DNA of 64,000 nt. It comes from Tubiluchus corallicola (lineage: Eukaryota; Priapulida; Priapulimorpha; Priapulimorphida; Tubiluchidae). Each line of letters begins with the position of its first letter. The stretch's first letter is position 1. Below are positions 46,106-58,990 of this stretch, in pieces. A model generated the notes under the pieces. It saw only the letters and a program-made list of their open reading frames with translations, did no database searches and had not been told where the DNA came from. The position numbers and the translations under genes are program-made. Where the stretch lies: assembly GCA_030141605.1 (NCBI GenBank), contig JAQGDQ010000130.1, positions 1-64,000 on the forward strand, written 5' to 3'.

Positions 46106-48895
46106 TGAAAAATGGAAATAAGAAAAACTCCTCATTTTTGTAAAAAAAATGTCAATTTATTGTTCAGCAGCACATGGTGTTCGGGAGGTTTACAGATTTT
46201 CAGTTTCCAAAAGGACTCACCTTAATTTTACAAAAATTCGCACAAACAACTTTCAGAAACACTATGTTTTAACTACTTTAGAGTATCAGGGAAAACTATT
46301 TAAAGGGAAAAGAAAGATATGCAGTGTGTGGAAAAAGTTATTTAGAAAAATTTTCACTAGATCAAATTACAATGGCCCATTTCGGCATTCAAATTTCGTA
46401 ATTCGCTGTTAAATACCGATTTAACCCTAACAGATAATGAAGTTTTTTAACGCACTATTATCATTACACAAAAGAATTCATAGTTATTATTAAACAAAAG
46501 AGGCTTATCAAGTAAATAACTTACCCTTTTCTGGCGAATTTCGATCGCCGCAAAGATGTTTCGTGTCTTTGGCGCGAGAATGACGTACGTAGTACAGAAA
46601 GCGTTTTTGATTACCGATGTTTGTAAACCCAACTTTCGTGACCTGGTGACTGTACTCATATCGTCGTTCGTGTCGCGCAACGAAAATGGCGGTTCTTCAA
46701 ATTTAATATCGCTAACATTGAAGTTATAAAAATCAAAAGAAACAAGTTTTATTATACGTTTATATTAAAATAAATTGAATATTCATAATGAGAGTAGGGA
46801 TTTTAAGTTGCAAAAGATTATATTATATTGTTATTATTATTATCATTTATTTTTATTTATTATTGTGAGGCCTGGTTTGACTTTAAGAAATTAGAATGCG
46901 CGTATATATTCCTTATGCTGCTTATAGTCTAGCCCTGATGACTGTTGTCTGGTCACCATTGAGAATTAAAACTGCGTAACTACGTGCGATATTTGGGCAT
47001 TTTCAGCAATTCATGACAAAACTGGTAGCGTTTCGAAATAATTGTGAATATATGCGGCTCATGTCTGTTGCTATCTGTTAACAAAATTACAATTTGAAAG
47101 TCTTGGAAAACTACATGGTGTGCTGAAAATTCAAAAACTATCTGAGTAAGCGGCAGCCGATTATTATTACTCCTTTATTACCAAGAACAGATTCTGCTCT
47201 TTAGTGAAACTGTACACGTAGATTATTGTTCAAGTGTGGGACTACAGTAGATATAGTTACAGTACAGAGAGGGATGTACGAATTGTTACACAGTACACAC
47301 CCTAACTGAGCTCCTCCTAATCGATATCCCGTCTTTTGAACAACGTCTTGCGGCGACTTTATGGAAAACTGAAGACCATATTGCCCTAAATAGTTTTCGA
47401 ATATCTCTTCCTACCCGCTGCATTTCTGCCTATTCTTTGGGCCTTTATTCTCTTTCTTTCTCTTTTTCTTTCCTTCACTCTGTTCCGCTTCTCTTTTCTC
47501 TCATTCAGCAAGGGTTGAGACTGTAAAGACGTTCCAGCAATTCACTATGCACGATGAACAGAAAAGCTCGAAGCCGTTTTTCAAAGTCGCTGAGCATCCT
47601 CTCGCTCAAGCTTCAACGTTTGACATTTTCAAGTGTGAAAAAGACGAAGAAAATCCAGCCATTAATTATATTCACAAACTCGACAGGATTATAAAAGAAG
47701 CGGACGTGACGCACGTCGAGAATTTTGTGACAACGTGTTCGCTTTTAGGATGCATAAACATTCGAAATTGGCGAAATATGCAACATCAGAAGAAGAATGA
47801 CAGGAAGACGACAAAGAAGAAGAAAAAGTAAAAGGAAAAAGAAAAAACCAAAAAAAAAGAACATAAATATAGGTGGCGTCTGCTAACGGTGATGATGATA
47901 ACGAGGATAACAAACACGTTGACACTGATAGTGATGATGATTCTGTTCGATGATGATGAATCTCGGCAACAGCTACATTGAACAGCTAAAAAGTAAAGGA
48001 ATTGTTCAATGTTTTGCTCAACAGTTAACACGATAATAAAAAAGGGAAGAAAAGGGTATTCTCTGTTTAAGTGATGAATGAATAAAGAAAGACCTGATTA
48101 CCATTTTGCTCATTGTTTGTATGCTTACCTGTAGTTTACCATTAGTAAGCGTTTGTCGCAATATGCCTGAATTTAGAAGAATTATCCAGATTATTTTTGA
48201 CCTAACTAAGCAAGATAAGCAAATGATCGTTATCAAAAAAGAATTCTGGGTTTCAACGAAACGTAATTCTGAGGTCTCACACAGTGTGGCATTCCATCGA
48301 ACACTTTACACTAATACCATATTCAACTTTTAACAATTCACATCCCTCCCCTGCCGGATGATGAATGCAATCTCCCAAGTGAAGCCAGAAATGGTTATCG
48401 AATTCGTTTCAGTCGAGAAGTCACTGTGATTAGATACAATTTACTTGGCATCCGCTACGATGATGTATTAGTGAAAATAACCTAGCCTGGCGGAATGAGT
48501 GCTTGTAGAACGGTCAGGGGCGGATCCAGAAGGAAACACCACCCTTCTAGTCATAATGTTTCTTTTTGACATGTCTGTCTGCTTTTACAAAGCATTACTA
48601 TTCGAATTAAAGTGATTTAGAAGCACAGGAAGCAGTCCAGTTTAAAGAAATAAATCAGGCAAATTTTGCGTTTGTAGTATAAAAGCTTACGCAAACGTAA
48701 ACATAGACGTTCTCGTACTAGAGAGTTATGGAATAGCTGGCAGGTATGTTTTAATTCTTTGGACTGCTCTGCATCTCCTGCAAAAACGTTTTTTTAATAC
48801 AGACTAGGTCTTCTGCATTAACGGAAAGTTTCTAGGAGGGATTAGAGATATATCTTTTAGATGAATAAATGACTTCTCGAAGTTGAATCTGATTC
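46106..48895. other. No gene recognised
   Basis: About 2.8 kb. The best-looking frame (47547-47831, 94 codons) has no domain and dissolves into a poly-Lys run. The patch at 47525-47790 is less AT-rich, contains ATTAATTA, and could be a conserved noncoding element. Confidence 0.4.
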
Positions 48896-48915
48896 TATAT
48901 ATATATATATATATC
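48896..48915. repeat. (TA)n microsatellite
   Basis: A short TATATA run. Confidence 0.8.
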
Positions 48916-49094
48916 GGTTTTTGCGCCTAAACTCTTCATATATTATTACAATAAAATGACAATCCTCCGTGTTAAAGCTATTTTCAGTATTAAAACACTG
49001 TTAAAGGCAAACGCGTCCGGTGCAAAACTATAAACTGCTGGTGCATAAAACCAAAACTAAAAGCAACAATTCAGTATACTCATTTACATACAAG

Positions 49095-49232
49095 GATACA
49101 ATAGGTAGATAATACAATACAGTTTATGATACAATACGATAAAATGCAATACCGTGCAATACAATACAATACAATACGATACGAAACGACACGACACGGC
49201 ACGACAGGACACGATACGAAACAATACAATTA
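49095..49232. repeat. Degenerate pentanucleotide array (ACAAT/ACGAC)
   Basis: ACAATACAATACGAT and ACGACACGACACGG units with gradual change from ACAAT to ACGAC and back. Confidence 0.85.
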
Positions 49233-49294
49233 GAGTTTCATTGTCTCTACGTTGAGCACTTGGTTTATACTAGACCGTCACTACAAATGCTCAC

Positions 49295-49480
49295 AGAGAG
49301 CAGCAACGGCAACAGCATCGTCATCATCAACGAAAGCAACAGCAGCAGTAGTAGTGGGCAACACTAATAGCTTGATAGTAGCAACAAATACAACAGTCGC
49401 AGCTACAGTAACACTAGCATCATCTGCAGTAACACTAACATCATTAACGACAACAACAAGAAAAGCGGATGACTATTTAC
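49295..49480. repeat. Degenerate trinucleotide array (ARC/ATC)
   Basis: GCAACAGCATCGTCATCATC-type trinucleotides drifting along 185 bp. The resulting Ala/Thr-rich 78-codon frame is compositional. Confidence 0.75.
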
Positions 49481-49499
49481 TACCCTAGTTCCTCCTCAG

Positions 49500-51316
49500 A
49501 AAATTTGGATTCGCCACAAAGCTGGCTTCACCTTCCCGTTTCCTTTTTACAGCAAAGCTGTCATTAGGTCTTTTCTGCGCTAAGCAAAATCATCAAGCTG
49601 AGAGCCGCCAGGGTAATTAGCCTCAGTGAGCTTGCTGCTCGAGGTGTAATGACCAAGCAAGAAACTGAAAAACTAGAGGATAAAATAATTTAATCGACGA
49701 AATTCTTAATAAAAAAAACACGGAAAAGAAGAGATTACAAGTTGCATTTGCACATTTGAAAAGTCAAAATTAAAAACAAATCGTTCATTAACGGCTGTTA
49801 ATCAATTTGGTGATGGGGGGTGGGGTACAAATGCACAATTAATTAAATTTTGATGCGAAGTTTAAATGACAGGAGTTGTGAAAAAGTTGGAATTCAGACA
49901 CGGTTTAAATCGCCTTAGACCGCTAAGTTAGCGTATCCCCGATGAACAAGACAGTCCAAAGTCCATCCATTCTAATTCAGGCTGCATCCCAACTTTTTCA
50001 CGTTTCCTATCTCTTAAGTTTGATATCATTAAGACTCAAGATTTAAGAGTTATTTAATACACTTTAAAGCATAAAAAATGCACTTCAGTGTTACAGCAAA
50101 ATTAATTAGAAAAATCACACACACAATACCAACGTATAAGCTTACAGATGCATTTACAAAATCACATCACAACGTACCATGACATATAATTGCAAATTTA
50201 CAAGGAAACTTAGAAACGGTACGCAAAAAGTACGCATTACAGGCCTACATCCTTCCCATAAAAAACATTTTTTTCTTACATTTTATGCTTAAAATTAATT
50301 CATGTATTTTGCAATTTATTGAAATCAGAGCTGTTTCAGATGTTATTGTTAAACAGAGCTGCAACTGATGTTATAAAACTATTTTTATATCTACTTCTCA
50401 CTTTTGGCAGGATGAACTGACATGCTCCTCTATCTGAATAGTGTAAATTTGGCAACATCTTGCAAAACTACTCCCACTTTAAATTTGCTTGTGCTGTATT
50501 ACCTATAAAGAAATTTTAAAAAATCATTATCCAATGATATACAATTATATAAAATCATTACATAAATGGGAAAATAGATTTTCCTTTTCCACACTACGTC
50601 CGGGCCTTTCTAGCTCTAGACTGAAATCCAACACCAACAATTATTTTCCACAGCTAATATCGACTCCCTAGTAGCCATAATGAAGACATTGGGCGGTTTA
50701 TGAAATTACAAGTTATCAGTGGGTTAGTATTGACTAGCAATTGTCTGCTTGGCTGCCATGGAAACGTGTTGCTGATGATAGGATTTTTGCATATAAATGA
50801 GACGTAGCTCTCTTAATGATGACAACTGAGCATGCTTGGTGGTCGTTTGTAGTCTTTAATGTGAGAGAAGACTTTCTGTTTTTGCATGTTTAGGTAAAAT
50901 AAAACCTCAGACATTTTGAAACAAAACAAGTGACAATTATTTGCTGCCACTGCTATCTCTGATTACATTAAGTTTTAAAGTTCTAGAGTTTTGACTTTGT
51001 TGTTTGTGAAATTCTGAGATTGTCTGTAACTTTATACGCATATATCAAATAAGCACTTCTAAGGACAGACACTCTTTTTCCCTTGTTTTTCTATAACTGA
51101 CATTGAAAACAATTAAGTCACTCTGAGCGTCTACTCGTACAACCAAAATAAATGCATGAAATCTATTTCAGACTGGACTTAAGTTACAATAGCATTAAAC
51201 TTGTGCATAACTTAATTAACCTAACTCAGTGAGTTCCCACTTTGCATTTTGTGTCTTTTAGGCTTTTAGCTCCATCTCTGTTTTTACCACTGTTGTTTCA
51301 GTCGGTTCAAAAGCTT
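49500..51316. other. No gene recognised
   Basis: AT-rich. Weak frames only (50489-50671). A GGTTAGTATTGACTAGCAA stretch near 50724 recalls 5S-derived sequence but is too short to call. Confidence 0.45.
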
Positions 51317-51381
51317 CTATATCTATCTATTTATCTGTCTGTCTACCTGTCTGTCTGTCTGTCTACCTGCCTATCTATCTA

Positions 51382-51462
<81 letters not shown>

Positions 51463-51655
51463 TCGTCCGCCCGTCCGTCCGTCCGTCCGTCCGTCTGTCC
51501 GTCTCTCCGTACCTCCGTCCCTCCCTACCTCCCTCCCTCCATCCATCCATCCATCCATCCATCCATCCATCCATCCATCCATCCATCCATCCATCCATCC
51601 ATCCATCCATCCATCCATCCATCCATCCATCCATCCATCCATCCCTGTATCTATC
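51317..51655. repeat. Compound tetranucleotide array: CTAT, CTGT, CCGT, CCAT
   Basis: About 340 bp in ordered blocks: (CTAT)/(CTGT) to about 51462, (CCGT) with CCTC/CCTT variants to about 51540, then (CCAT) to about 51643, ending in CTAT again. Each block differs from the next by one base. Long frames on both strands (CLSV, HPSI, WMDG repeats) are artefacts. Confidence 0.97.
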
Positions 51656-53555
51656 TAGTATTCCGGCCCACTGCAATAATACTATAAACGATTGGTCGGT
51701 TATTTCCACCACCCGTTGTTTTTTGGGTGGCTTTTATTTCTTTTTTAGAGCACTGTTTTACCTTTTTAGAGCTCTCATTGGCCGTTTTTAAAAACTCGCA
51801 CAAATGCGACTATTAATACGCAGAACCCGGGTTCAGCAACGCAATTTTGTTTGTGCTAAATCAGATTATCCTGTTTTGCCATTTCCCGTTCCGTTGGTTA
51901 CCAAGCAATCATGGGATGAGGAGGCTGCGAATGATCTAGCTTCATCAACGTCCTGCTCCATCTTATCTATCCTTGATTCAATTTTGTTTGGAGATTTTCC
52001 TGTTTCTTAGGGCGGTTCTTGTTCGACGTGCTGTGACGCCTTGCATAGCCAATTGCTGCAGTTACCGCGTAAATACAGCAGTTGTCGTAAATACATTTTG
52101 AGGCCTAAAACTTCTTTCACTTCCATTACTAATTACGTAAACACACAAAAACAATCTCAAATTAGAATGGCTGAAAAACCACTAGGACTTGATCTTAAAG
52201 CCCGCTGCTTTCCGGCAGCTATGTTAACTATTACGTAACAGGGGCACTCAACTTTTCATACTCTATCCTACAAGATACCAATTATCTATCACTTAACCAA
52301 GTTTAATTTAATCCGACGATTTCTGTATGCCACAACCAGTAGGCAGGTCAATATTGGTCATTCAGTCCAATTTCAACCACCTCTCAAATTGCCAACTGCT
52401 TCAACTTAGCTATCACTTTTTCGTTTCGTTAACAAGAACAAAATGTTCAAATTACAAAAACCTTCAAATGGGAAACTTACTAATTATTATCGTACATTTA
52501 CATATGAGCATCCAACAGAAGTTGAATTTGTGTCAGCGTCCACTCAGGTCTTACACAATGGCAATCTGGGCAATTATAACCATCTTCCTTAACAGCACCC
52601 CTCAGAATTTTTTTCATGTGTGCTTGGGCACATTGCGCGCCGTAAGCACTTTAGCACAGAACTACTTAAGATGTTAGTGACCAGAGCCTGACACATTGTC
52701 AAGGATGCCCTCTAAGATGAGCTAAAGAACCAGCAGGGATTGAATATACATGTACAACCTATTTCTGCTAGATAAAAAACCAAAGTTTAAAATGATACCT
52801 AGCAAGAGCATCCACGTCATCTGTTTAATTCTATTGAATATTGATTTGTTAAACATTAAATAGTACATAATTATTGTCGTGTTAAACTGCAGTATGTACG
52901 CTGCGAAATGAAGAGATTTGCTTCTTGACTGAGAAAGTTTTTGCAGAATGTATGGGTCATCTTTACTGATGACATGCATGTTAGTACATTAAAAAAGCTA
53001 GACTCTAACAGGCAAGAATATAGATTTCTGCAGCTGCGTCTAATCATTTGAAGTCTTGAAGATAAGATGAGAACCCCTGGCTTTTAACTAAAATTTTTAG
53101 TTTTTAATTAAAATTGCTCACCTATTTACAACGTCTTCTTTCGTTGTAAAAGACAACGAGGCATATTATGCTCACAATAGCATGGCGTGCAGAAGCTCGT
53201 AGAAGAAGTACATGGCTTTTAAAAGAAACCCTGCAAGATTACTGCTTACGCCATCTATTATGTAAAATATCCTCTAGTATATAGAATATGTAATGAGGCG
53301 ATCAGCATAATGACCCGTGTTTCGATCGCACGGCGGTAAAAACTCTCAGATTTTACGAGATTATGCTTTGCTGTTTTATCACTGACATTCGTCAACCCTT
53401 AGTTGACAAATCGAACGTCATTTGGAAACAGAGATGGTTCTAAAATGGTTTAGGATTTAAAGATCGCAGCATCCTTCTGTCCTCTTTTCGCATGCTCATT
53501 AGAGAGACGCAGTGCAAATCGTTTATAAGCTTATTGATCTCTTTTTTTCTAAATT
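51656..53555. other. No gene recognised
   Basis: About 1.9 kb. Frames of 65-116 codons (51804, 52041, 52327, 52722 (-)) have no recognisable domain. Confidence 0.5.
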
Positions 53556-53559
53556 ATTA

Positions 53560-53640
53560 TTATTATGTAGATTGAATCTTTGGAAAGTGTTGCATGAGGC
53601 TGCGCTATTGAAGGCGCAATAAATTGACTTGAATTGATTC
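53560..53640 (+). mobile_element. LINE 3'-end fragment
   Basis: Ends GCGCAATAAATTGACTTGAA followed by TTGATTC, close to the AATAAATTGATTTGATTTGA terminus of the LINE at 25.45 kb and preceded by an ATTATTATTATGTAGATTG block. A short 3'-UTR remnant in + orientation. Confidence 0.4.
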
Positions 53641-54039
53641 AGCTTAGCAACGACAATTATTCTGTTTATCATGTGACCTTCGTCAAGAAGAATCCTTGCC
53701 ACTCGAAACCGAGGAATCAATCCGCTTTTCAACAAACATGAGCTTTTCTTCTAAAGTGCAAGAACAAGAAGAGGAGAGTACCGGAAGCTGGGCGGGAAAA
53801 AACCACATTTAATAACACGGAATGACTGAGGAAATATTAACTAATGAAACTGATCATTTCAACAGTGAATTATTTTGATTTTTTAAGTTAGGCAAAAATG
53901 TCATCATAAGCTCTTCTTCGTTAAGTTAGTCAAAGTTGCTACGACTACTCTACCAGATAACTTTTGTTAGTTTGTTAAGTTAAACCTCTTGTTTTGTAGT
54001 TTCAACTGCTGTTTTAAGGTATTGCAATCTAAAAACGTA
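53641..54039. other. No gene recognised
   Basis: No coding or repeat signal apart from the adjacent LINE remnants. Confidence 0.4.
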
Positions 54040-55140
54040 GCTAGATCGTGAGCAGGGCAAACCTCTGCTGGTGTGGACCATTCATAAATCAGAAATGACG
54101 CCAAGGCAGGATCGAGTGAATGGGCGGGTCAGCCGCTTCGGTACTTACACTGAAATGGTTTATTAACTATACTGACTTTGGTTGTTTACCGTTTACCTCT
54201 AAGTAGTAAATCGTTTAGTTACCGGTAGGGCTGACTGACAATGAGCATTATGTATGTGGTAATGCATTTGCATCTAAAACTCCCGAACACTTAATCAATA
54301 ATTGCCCGCTGTTTACATCTAATTTTAGATTGGAACTTAAAACTGGATAATGGGAATGTTCAAGACAAATAGTCATATAGAAATCGGAATAAACGTACAC
54401 GGAATAAAATGTGTATTAACACGAGAAATAGTTAGACTGGGACTGATTAACAGTTAATTAAGATATCCAATTATATATATAGATATTATATATATATATA
54501 GCTACCAATGTAAAAACCAGTTGCCACATTTGTTATTACGACTCTATTGGAGTTAAGGACATATGAATCACTTCCAGATGTGAATCACTTCCTCAACAAG
54601 GTAAACAGACAGGATGAAACAGGCAGTCTTCGTTGCAAATTGGCAACTTGCACGTAGGCCAAGAAGCAACCCTGATGTGATATAATTGTCCATTGTATAA
54701 TACTGCTGTTAGAAAATTTTTTAATTATGAATATGGCCCTAGAGCACCCTAGTCATATATGTGTGCAATGAACCGTATTCCACATTTCACTGTAATAAGA
54801 AAAAAAACTCCATAGAGTATCTTGTAGAGTATCTGGTCAAGAATCAACGGAAAAGGTGATGATTTCATTATTTGTGGTTTTAATAATGTATCAGACATAT
54901 GATATAAGTAAAACTTCGTGTTGCACTGGTTGCAGGTACTTTTATCAGGTTCAATTATATAACCTCTGCGTACAGGATAACTTTTGCTTTGTAGATAATT
55001 TTTTACCCTAATATCTAATTTTATGTGATTTTTTTAGTTATAAATTTTTAACGTTGTGTGTTATAGTTTAAATTTTATTTTATGTGTGTATATATTTGTA
55101 TACGTCATTTACCTGAAATAAACTGATCAATCAATCAATT
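54040..55140 (+). pseudogene. Decayed LINE 3' portion with zinc knuckle and (ATCA)n tail
   Basis: 54239-54349 encodes DNEHYVCGNAFASKTPEHL then INNCPLFTSNFRLELKTG and a stop. The V-C-G, E-H-L and C-P-L-F spacing is the C-terminal cysteine-histidine block of many LINE ORF2 proteins. About 790 bp of AT-rich 3' sequence follow, ending AATAAACTGATCAATCAATC (55120-55139), the short tandem tail expected of such elements. The RT itself is not recognisable, and a (TA)n tract lies at about 54470-54500. Confidence 0.6.
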
Positions 55141-55169
55141 ACGTATAAATGGTGTATTGTTTAACTGAA

Positions 55170-55560
55170 TTTCTGTTTCCTTTTGAGGTTTTTTCTACAC
55201 TCACTTCTCTGTTTCACGCAGTCTAGTTCCATTTGTCTGCGTAAACGACATTTATTTTGATCTCCAATATGCATGTAAATAACCTTCTCTTCAAAAGTTT
55301 GACACTTCTCTAATTAACATTCGTTCTTCTGGAACGTCTAATGACATTTTGCTGTGATTAAAACTTGAACTAATGAGGGAGTTAGCGGGCTTCAGTCTCC
55401 TCCCTTCAATGGCGTCGGCTTCTCAAACCACAACTAATTAGAGGCAGGGAGTTTCAGGTGTAACGTGTACAAAAGAGTGAAACGGGAAACCTTAAAAAGA
55501 TTCTAATGAAAAAGCCACAATGGTGTTCAGGTAATTAGATGTAGTAATTTAGTGCGTAAA
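55170..55560. promoter_or_regulatory. Candidate conserved noncoding / enhancer-like segment
   Basis: Unique, non-repetitive, GC-balanced DNA within the desert. It has clustered homeodomain-type cores (CTAATTAACA, ACTAATTAGAGG, CTAATGAG, GTAATTAGATG). Purely inferential; no gene frame. Confidence 0.25.
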
Positions 55561-55899
55561 TCACGATTCAACTGAACACTGACAATGTATTGTTTCAGTA
55601 CAGGTTAATAATTAGTTCCTTGGCTTTTTAAGTACCGTAAAAAATCAAGTCGTAATTTCACATGATAAATTAAACGTGAGCCAAAAAGTCAAAAGAGTTC
55701 TCAAAGCAGTTTGTATTCAACGCAATTATAACTGAGTTGATTTTTATTTCGGTTTATCAGAATAAATGCCATGGCTTGCAGTCGAGGAACATGGATCGGA
55801 TTTTAAAAGCCCCCGTGGAGATAACCTAAGTGATGTAGTGCAGAAAAAGCATAACTCACCTATACTTGATTCGTAAGAATCAGAGAATAGTAAAAATTA

Positions 55900-57015
55900 G
55901 TCCCTGACTCCTAGTGACAGAGGAAAAACTCTGCTATCAACAGTTACTATCGTCTAGGATCATACTAGTAAATCCTACAAATGGTGGAGAAAGCCTATAC
56001 CGAAAAGAATCCCTGGGAAAAAAAGAAGCGAAAGCCTGCTGCTGTTTTTCATTCTCACGGGTTTAAGCAGTAGAAGCCTGTCGCAAATGATGTTGAATTC
56101 AAAGCCTTCAGGATCAAAAACGCCCTGCTGCTATGGGTCAAAGAAGTCAAAGCCTGTCCACAATTGTCTGCTGGGATCAGAATACAATCTGCTTCGGCTG
56201 AGACTCCAAATTACTCCAAGTAACAAGAAAATTAGCATCCAGCTCATTTTCACGGTCAGAGCAGTAAATTTAGCACTATTTATTTACCGTGTTTCGGATG
56301 AATGAATCATCTACCATAATTCTAACTGGCATTAGGTCAAATGACATTAAGTTGTTGTGACACATGTTAAACAAATGGTTTTGGATTATTGTGCTATTAA
56401 TGCCAATTTTTATTGGAGAGTAGTAAATGCCTTATTCCAGCGACTGAGAAATCACAAAAATTAATCTGCCACAAAATGACTCCGTGTAGGAACAGCTGCC
56501 CCAACTGATTCCTAGTTTCAAAGTAATAAAACTTTTCTCCGACTTGGTCCTGAAAGAGCACCGAAAGACTTGCCTCCACCTGACTCAGAGCAGAAAAAGG
56601 CCTGCCCCATCTGACTCAGATGATCAGAGTAGAAAAAGGCCTGCACCATCTGACTCAGAGTATCAAAGTTAAAATGATCTGTTCCTATCTGACAAAAGGA
56701 GAGAGTAAAAGCCTGCCCCAACTGACTCTGGGCATCATAGTAGCAAAATCTGCTCCATCTAAATTAGAGGATCAGCGTGGTAAAAGCTTGACTCACTAAT
56801 TCATCGGATCAGTGTATAAAAACTTCCCTAACTGACTTCAGGCTCAAAATAGTAAAGGCCTTTTAAAATCATGACTTTGTGGACCAATTAAACCTTGCCC
56901 TAACTAACATCCAGGATTAGAGTAGTAAAATACTGTTCCCAAAATAACTTGCAGGTCACATAAAAGTAAAAACCTGCCCCCGACTGACTTTCAGAACGTC
57001 GAGTAAATACAAACG
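55900..57015. repeat. Degenerate ~37-bp minisatellite
   Basis: A word like CCTGCCCCAACTGACTC, followed by GATCAGAGTAGTAAAA, recurs with starts near 56465, 56496, 56532, 56569, 56601, 56640, 56679, 56713, 56750, 56787, 56823, 56859, 56893, 56933 and 56973, a spacing of 31-40 and mean near 37. Looser copies extend back to about 55900. Units are 60-80% alike by eye. Short minus frames with LSQMGQAFF repeats are by-products. Confidence 0.85.
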
Positions 57016-58423
57016 CGGCCACTCAGCTCGAGTTTTTGTCTCATTTTCTTGTTTCTTGTAATCACCTTTTCAAGAGAGCCAGCAGCGCAGTAATGAGTAC
57101 ATTGTGGAAGCCAGTTAAGATGAAGCCAGCTCGTTCCAACGTGTTGACACTGGATATTTGCCATGTCTTTGTATCGTCGACAGAATACAAAATAAGCGAG
57201 TAATTAAATAGTGCAATAATCATGGCAGCACAGTATCAGATGCAAACGTGGCGTCTAACACACAGTAGAGAGTCTTACAAGAAATATGTGATAATAAAGT
57301 TATATTATTTTGCTAGTTCTATTCGTGACCAATAATTCATTTAGTAAGTTAAGCAACGCCACGTCTGAGCAGAGAATAGGTGAACTATCGCCTAGAAAAA
57401 TACTTCTTCGAGATTTCGTCTGCTGCACTTGTTCTGGATAATTGATTTCACTGGGGACCCCGTACCATCTGAACTTGTCTATGATACGTGTCTCCTGCTT
57501 AGCCTCTTATCTCGAACCCACAACTTTAGTGCTAAATTGTCATTACCTTATGTTCGCTTACAATTAGAATAAATCAGAAAAATGGAACACAAATGAATAG
57601 TTTTCTTTTTGATGACTGTTGGTCTGAATAAAAGGGCCTATCAAATAATATGTACAGCCTCTCTTGCGAGATTTGTAGCATACTTCACAACAGATTCTTG
57701 GCAGTTATGTTTGACTTACCTGAATGAAAATGAAACATAAAAAGCCCCTGTTCGAGTTAGTCACTTATTATTAGTAAGAAATTTACTACACTAAATAAGT
57801 ATCGTAATGTAAAAACTTCATGTTAAGGTTTTTTATTGCATTATTGGTGCTTGCACTTTTCTTATATTAGTCAGTTATATCTATTGACAGCCTTTTTAAC
57901 TAATTTTATTATTCTAGTAACTGTCAAACTTCTGTTTCTGCTCTGTGTTTTAGTACATTTCCTGCACGTTACTACCCACATTTGAACCACAACGTATATG
58001 TAGAGGAAAGCTCTATTTCGAATCGTTCTGTATCCCAGCATGCATCAGTCTCGCTTAACCGCTTTCATGCTCGCACTAATAAGCTGTAGCCGGTGAAATG
58101 TCAAAGGCGCACCATCATTCATTCTGTACTACAGAGATCATTACCTTTGAAAATCCCTGCAAGTCCTGTCACCCATCTCATTCACCGAGATCTTGCCATG
58201 TAGTTGCGTGATGGATTGTCCAGGATTAGGGCCGCAAGTTGATAGGTAAATATGATAAATGGCGTCAACAATGAAGATATCACATTGTCACGCTGTGCTG
58301 ATTTTCTTTTCCAAGGCTAAATGAAGGATACAGCAACATATTATAATCCAGCAATGTCAGCCACGAACTGCTTATGTTCAGAAATGTAACAATTAATGGC
58401 CGTCATCGCAGCTTATAGTCATA
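57016..58423. other. No gene recognised
   Basis: Unique-looking mixed-composition DNA without coding frames. Confidence 0.5.
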
Positions 58424-58990
58424 CTTACTTACTTACTTACTTACTCGCCCACTGACTGACTGACTGACTGACTGACTGCCTGCCTGCCTGCCTGACTGAC
58501 TGACTGACTCACTCACTCACTCACTCACTCTCTCACTCACTTATTTTCATACCTGCTTACTTACTCACTAACTGACTAACTTACTTGCTTGCTTGCTTAC
58601 TTACTTACGTACCAATTACTTAGCCACCCGCTTACTTATTTATTTATTTATTTACTTACTTATTTACGTATGTAGATACACATTTAGTTAGTTAGTTACT
58701 TACTTGCTTGCTCATTTACTTGCTTACTTGCTTACATACTCACTCACTCACTCACTCACTCACTCACTCACTCACTCACTCACTCACTCACTCACTCACT
58801 CACTCACTCACTCACTCACTCACTTACTCACTCACTCACTCACTCACTCACTCACTCACTCACTCACTCAACCAACCAACCCAACCACCCACCCACCTGC
58901 TCACTCACTCACTTATTTAATTACCTAATCACGTTTACCAACTTATTTACGTTCTCACTTATTCAGTCATTCACTCACTCATTCACTCGC
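58424..58990. repeat. Compound tetranucleotide array: ACTT, ACTG, CCTG, ACTC, TTAC
   Basis: A mosaic of ACTT, GACT, TGCC, ACTC, TTAT and TTAG tetramers, with one long homogeneous (ACTC)n block at 58738-58870. LTHS-repeat frames are artefacts. Confidence 0.95.

Noticed and set aside
47547-47831. 94-codon ATG frame that looks mildly protein-like
   Set aside because: No domain recognised, a poly-Lys end from an AAG-rich tract, and no splice context; more plausibly noncoding.
50700-50760. Third 5S-like segment
   Set aside because: Only about 20 bases resemble 5S and the downstream SINE word is missing.
51242-51712. Long frames with CLSV, HPSI and WMDG repeats
   Set aside because: Produced by the tetranucleotide array, which stays open in many frames on both strands.
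58704-58928. LTHS-repeat protein
   Set aside because: Translation of (ACTC)n; no unique flanking coding sequence.
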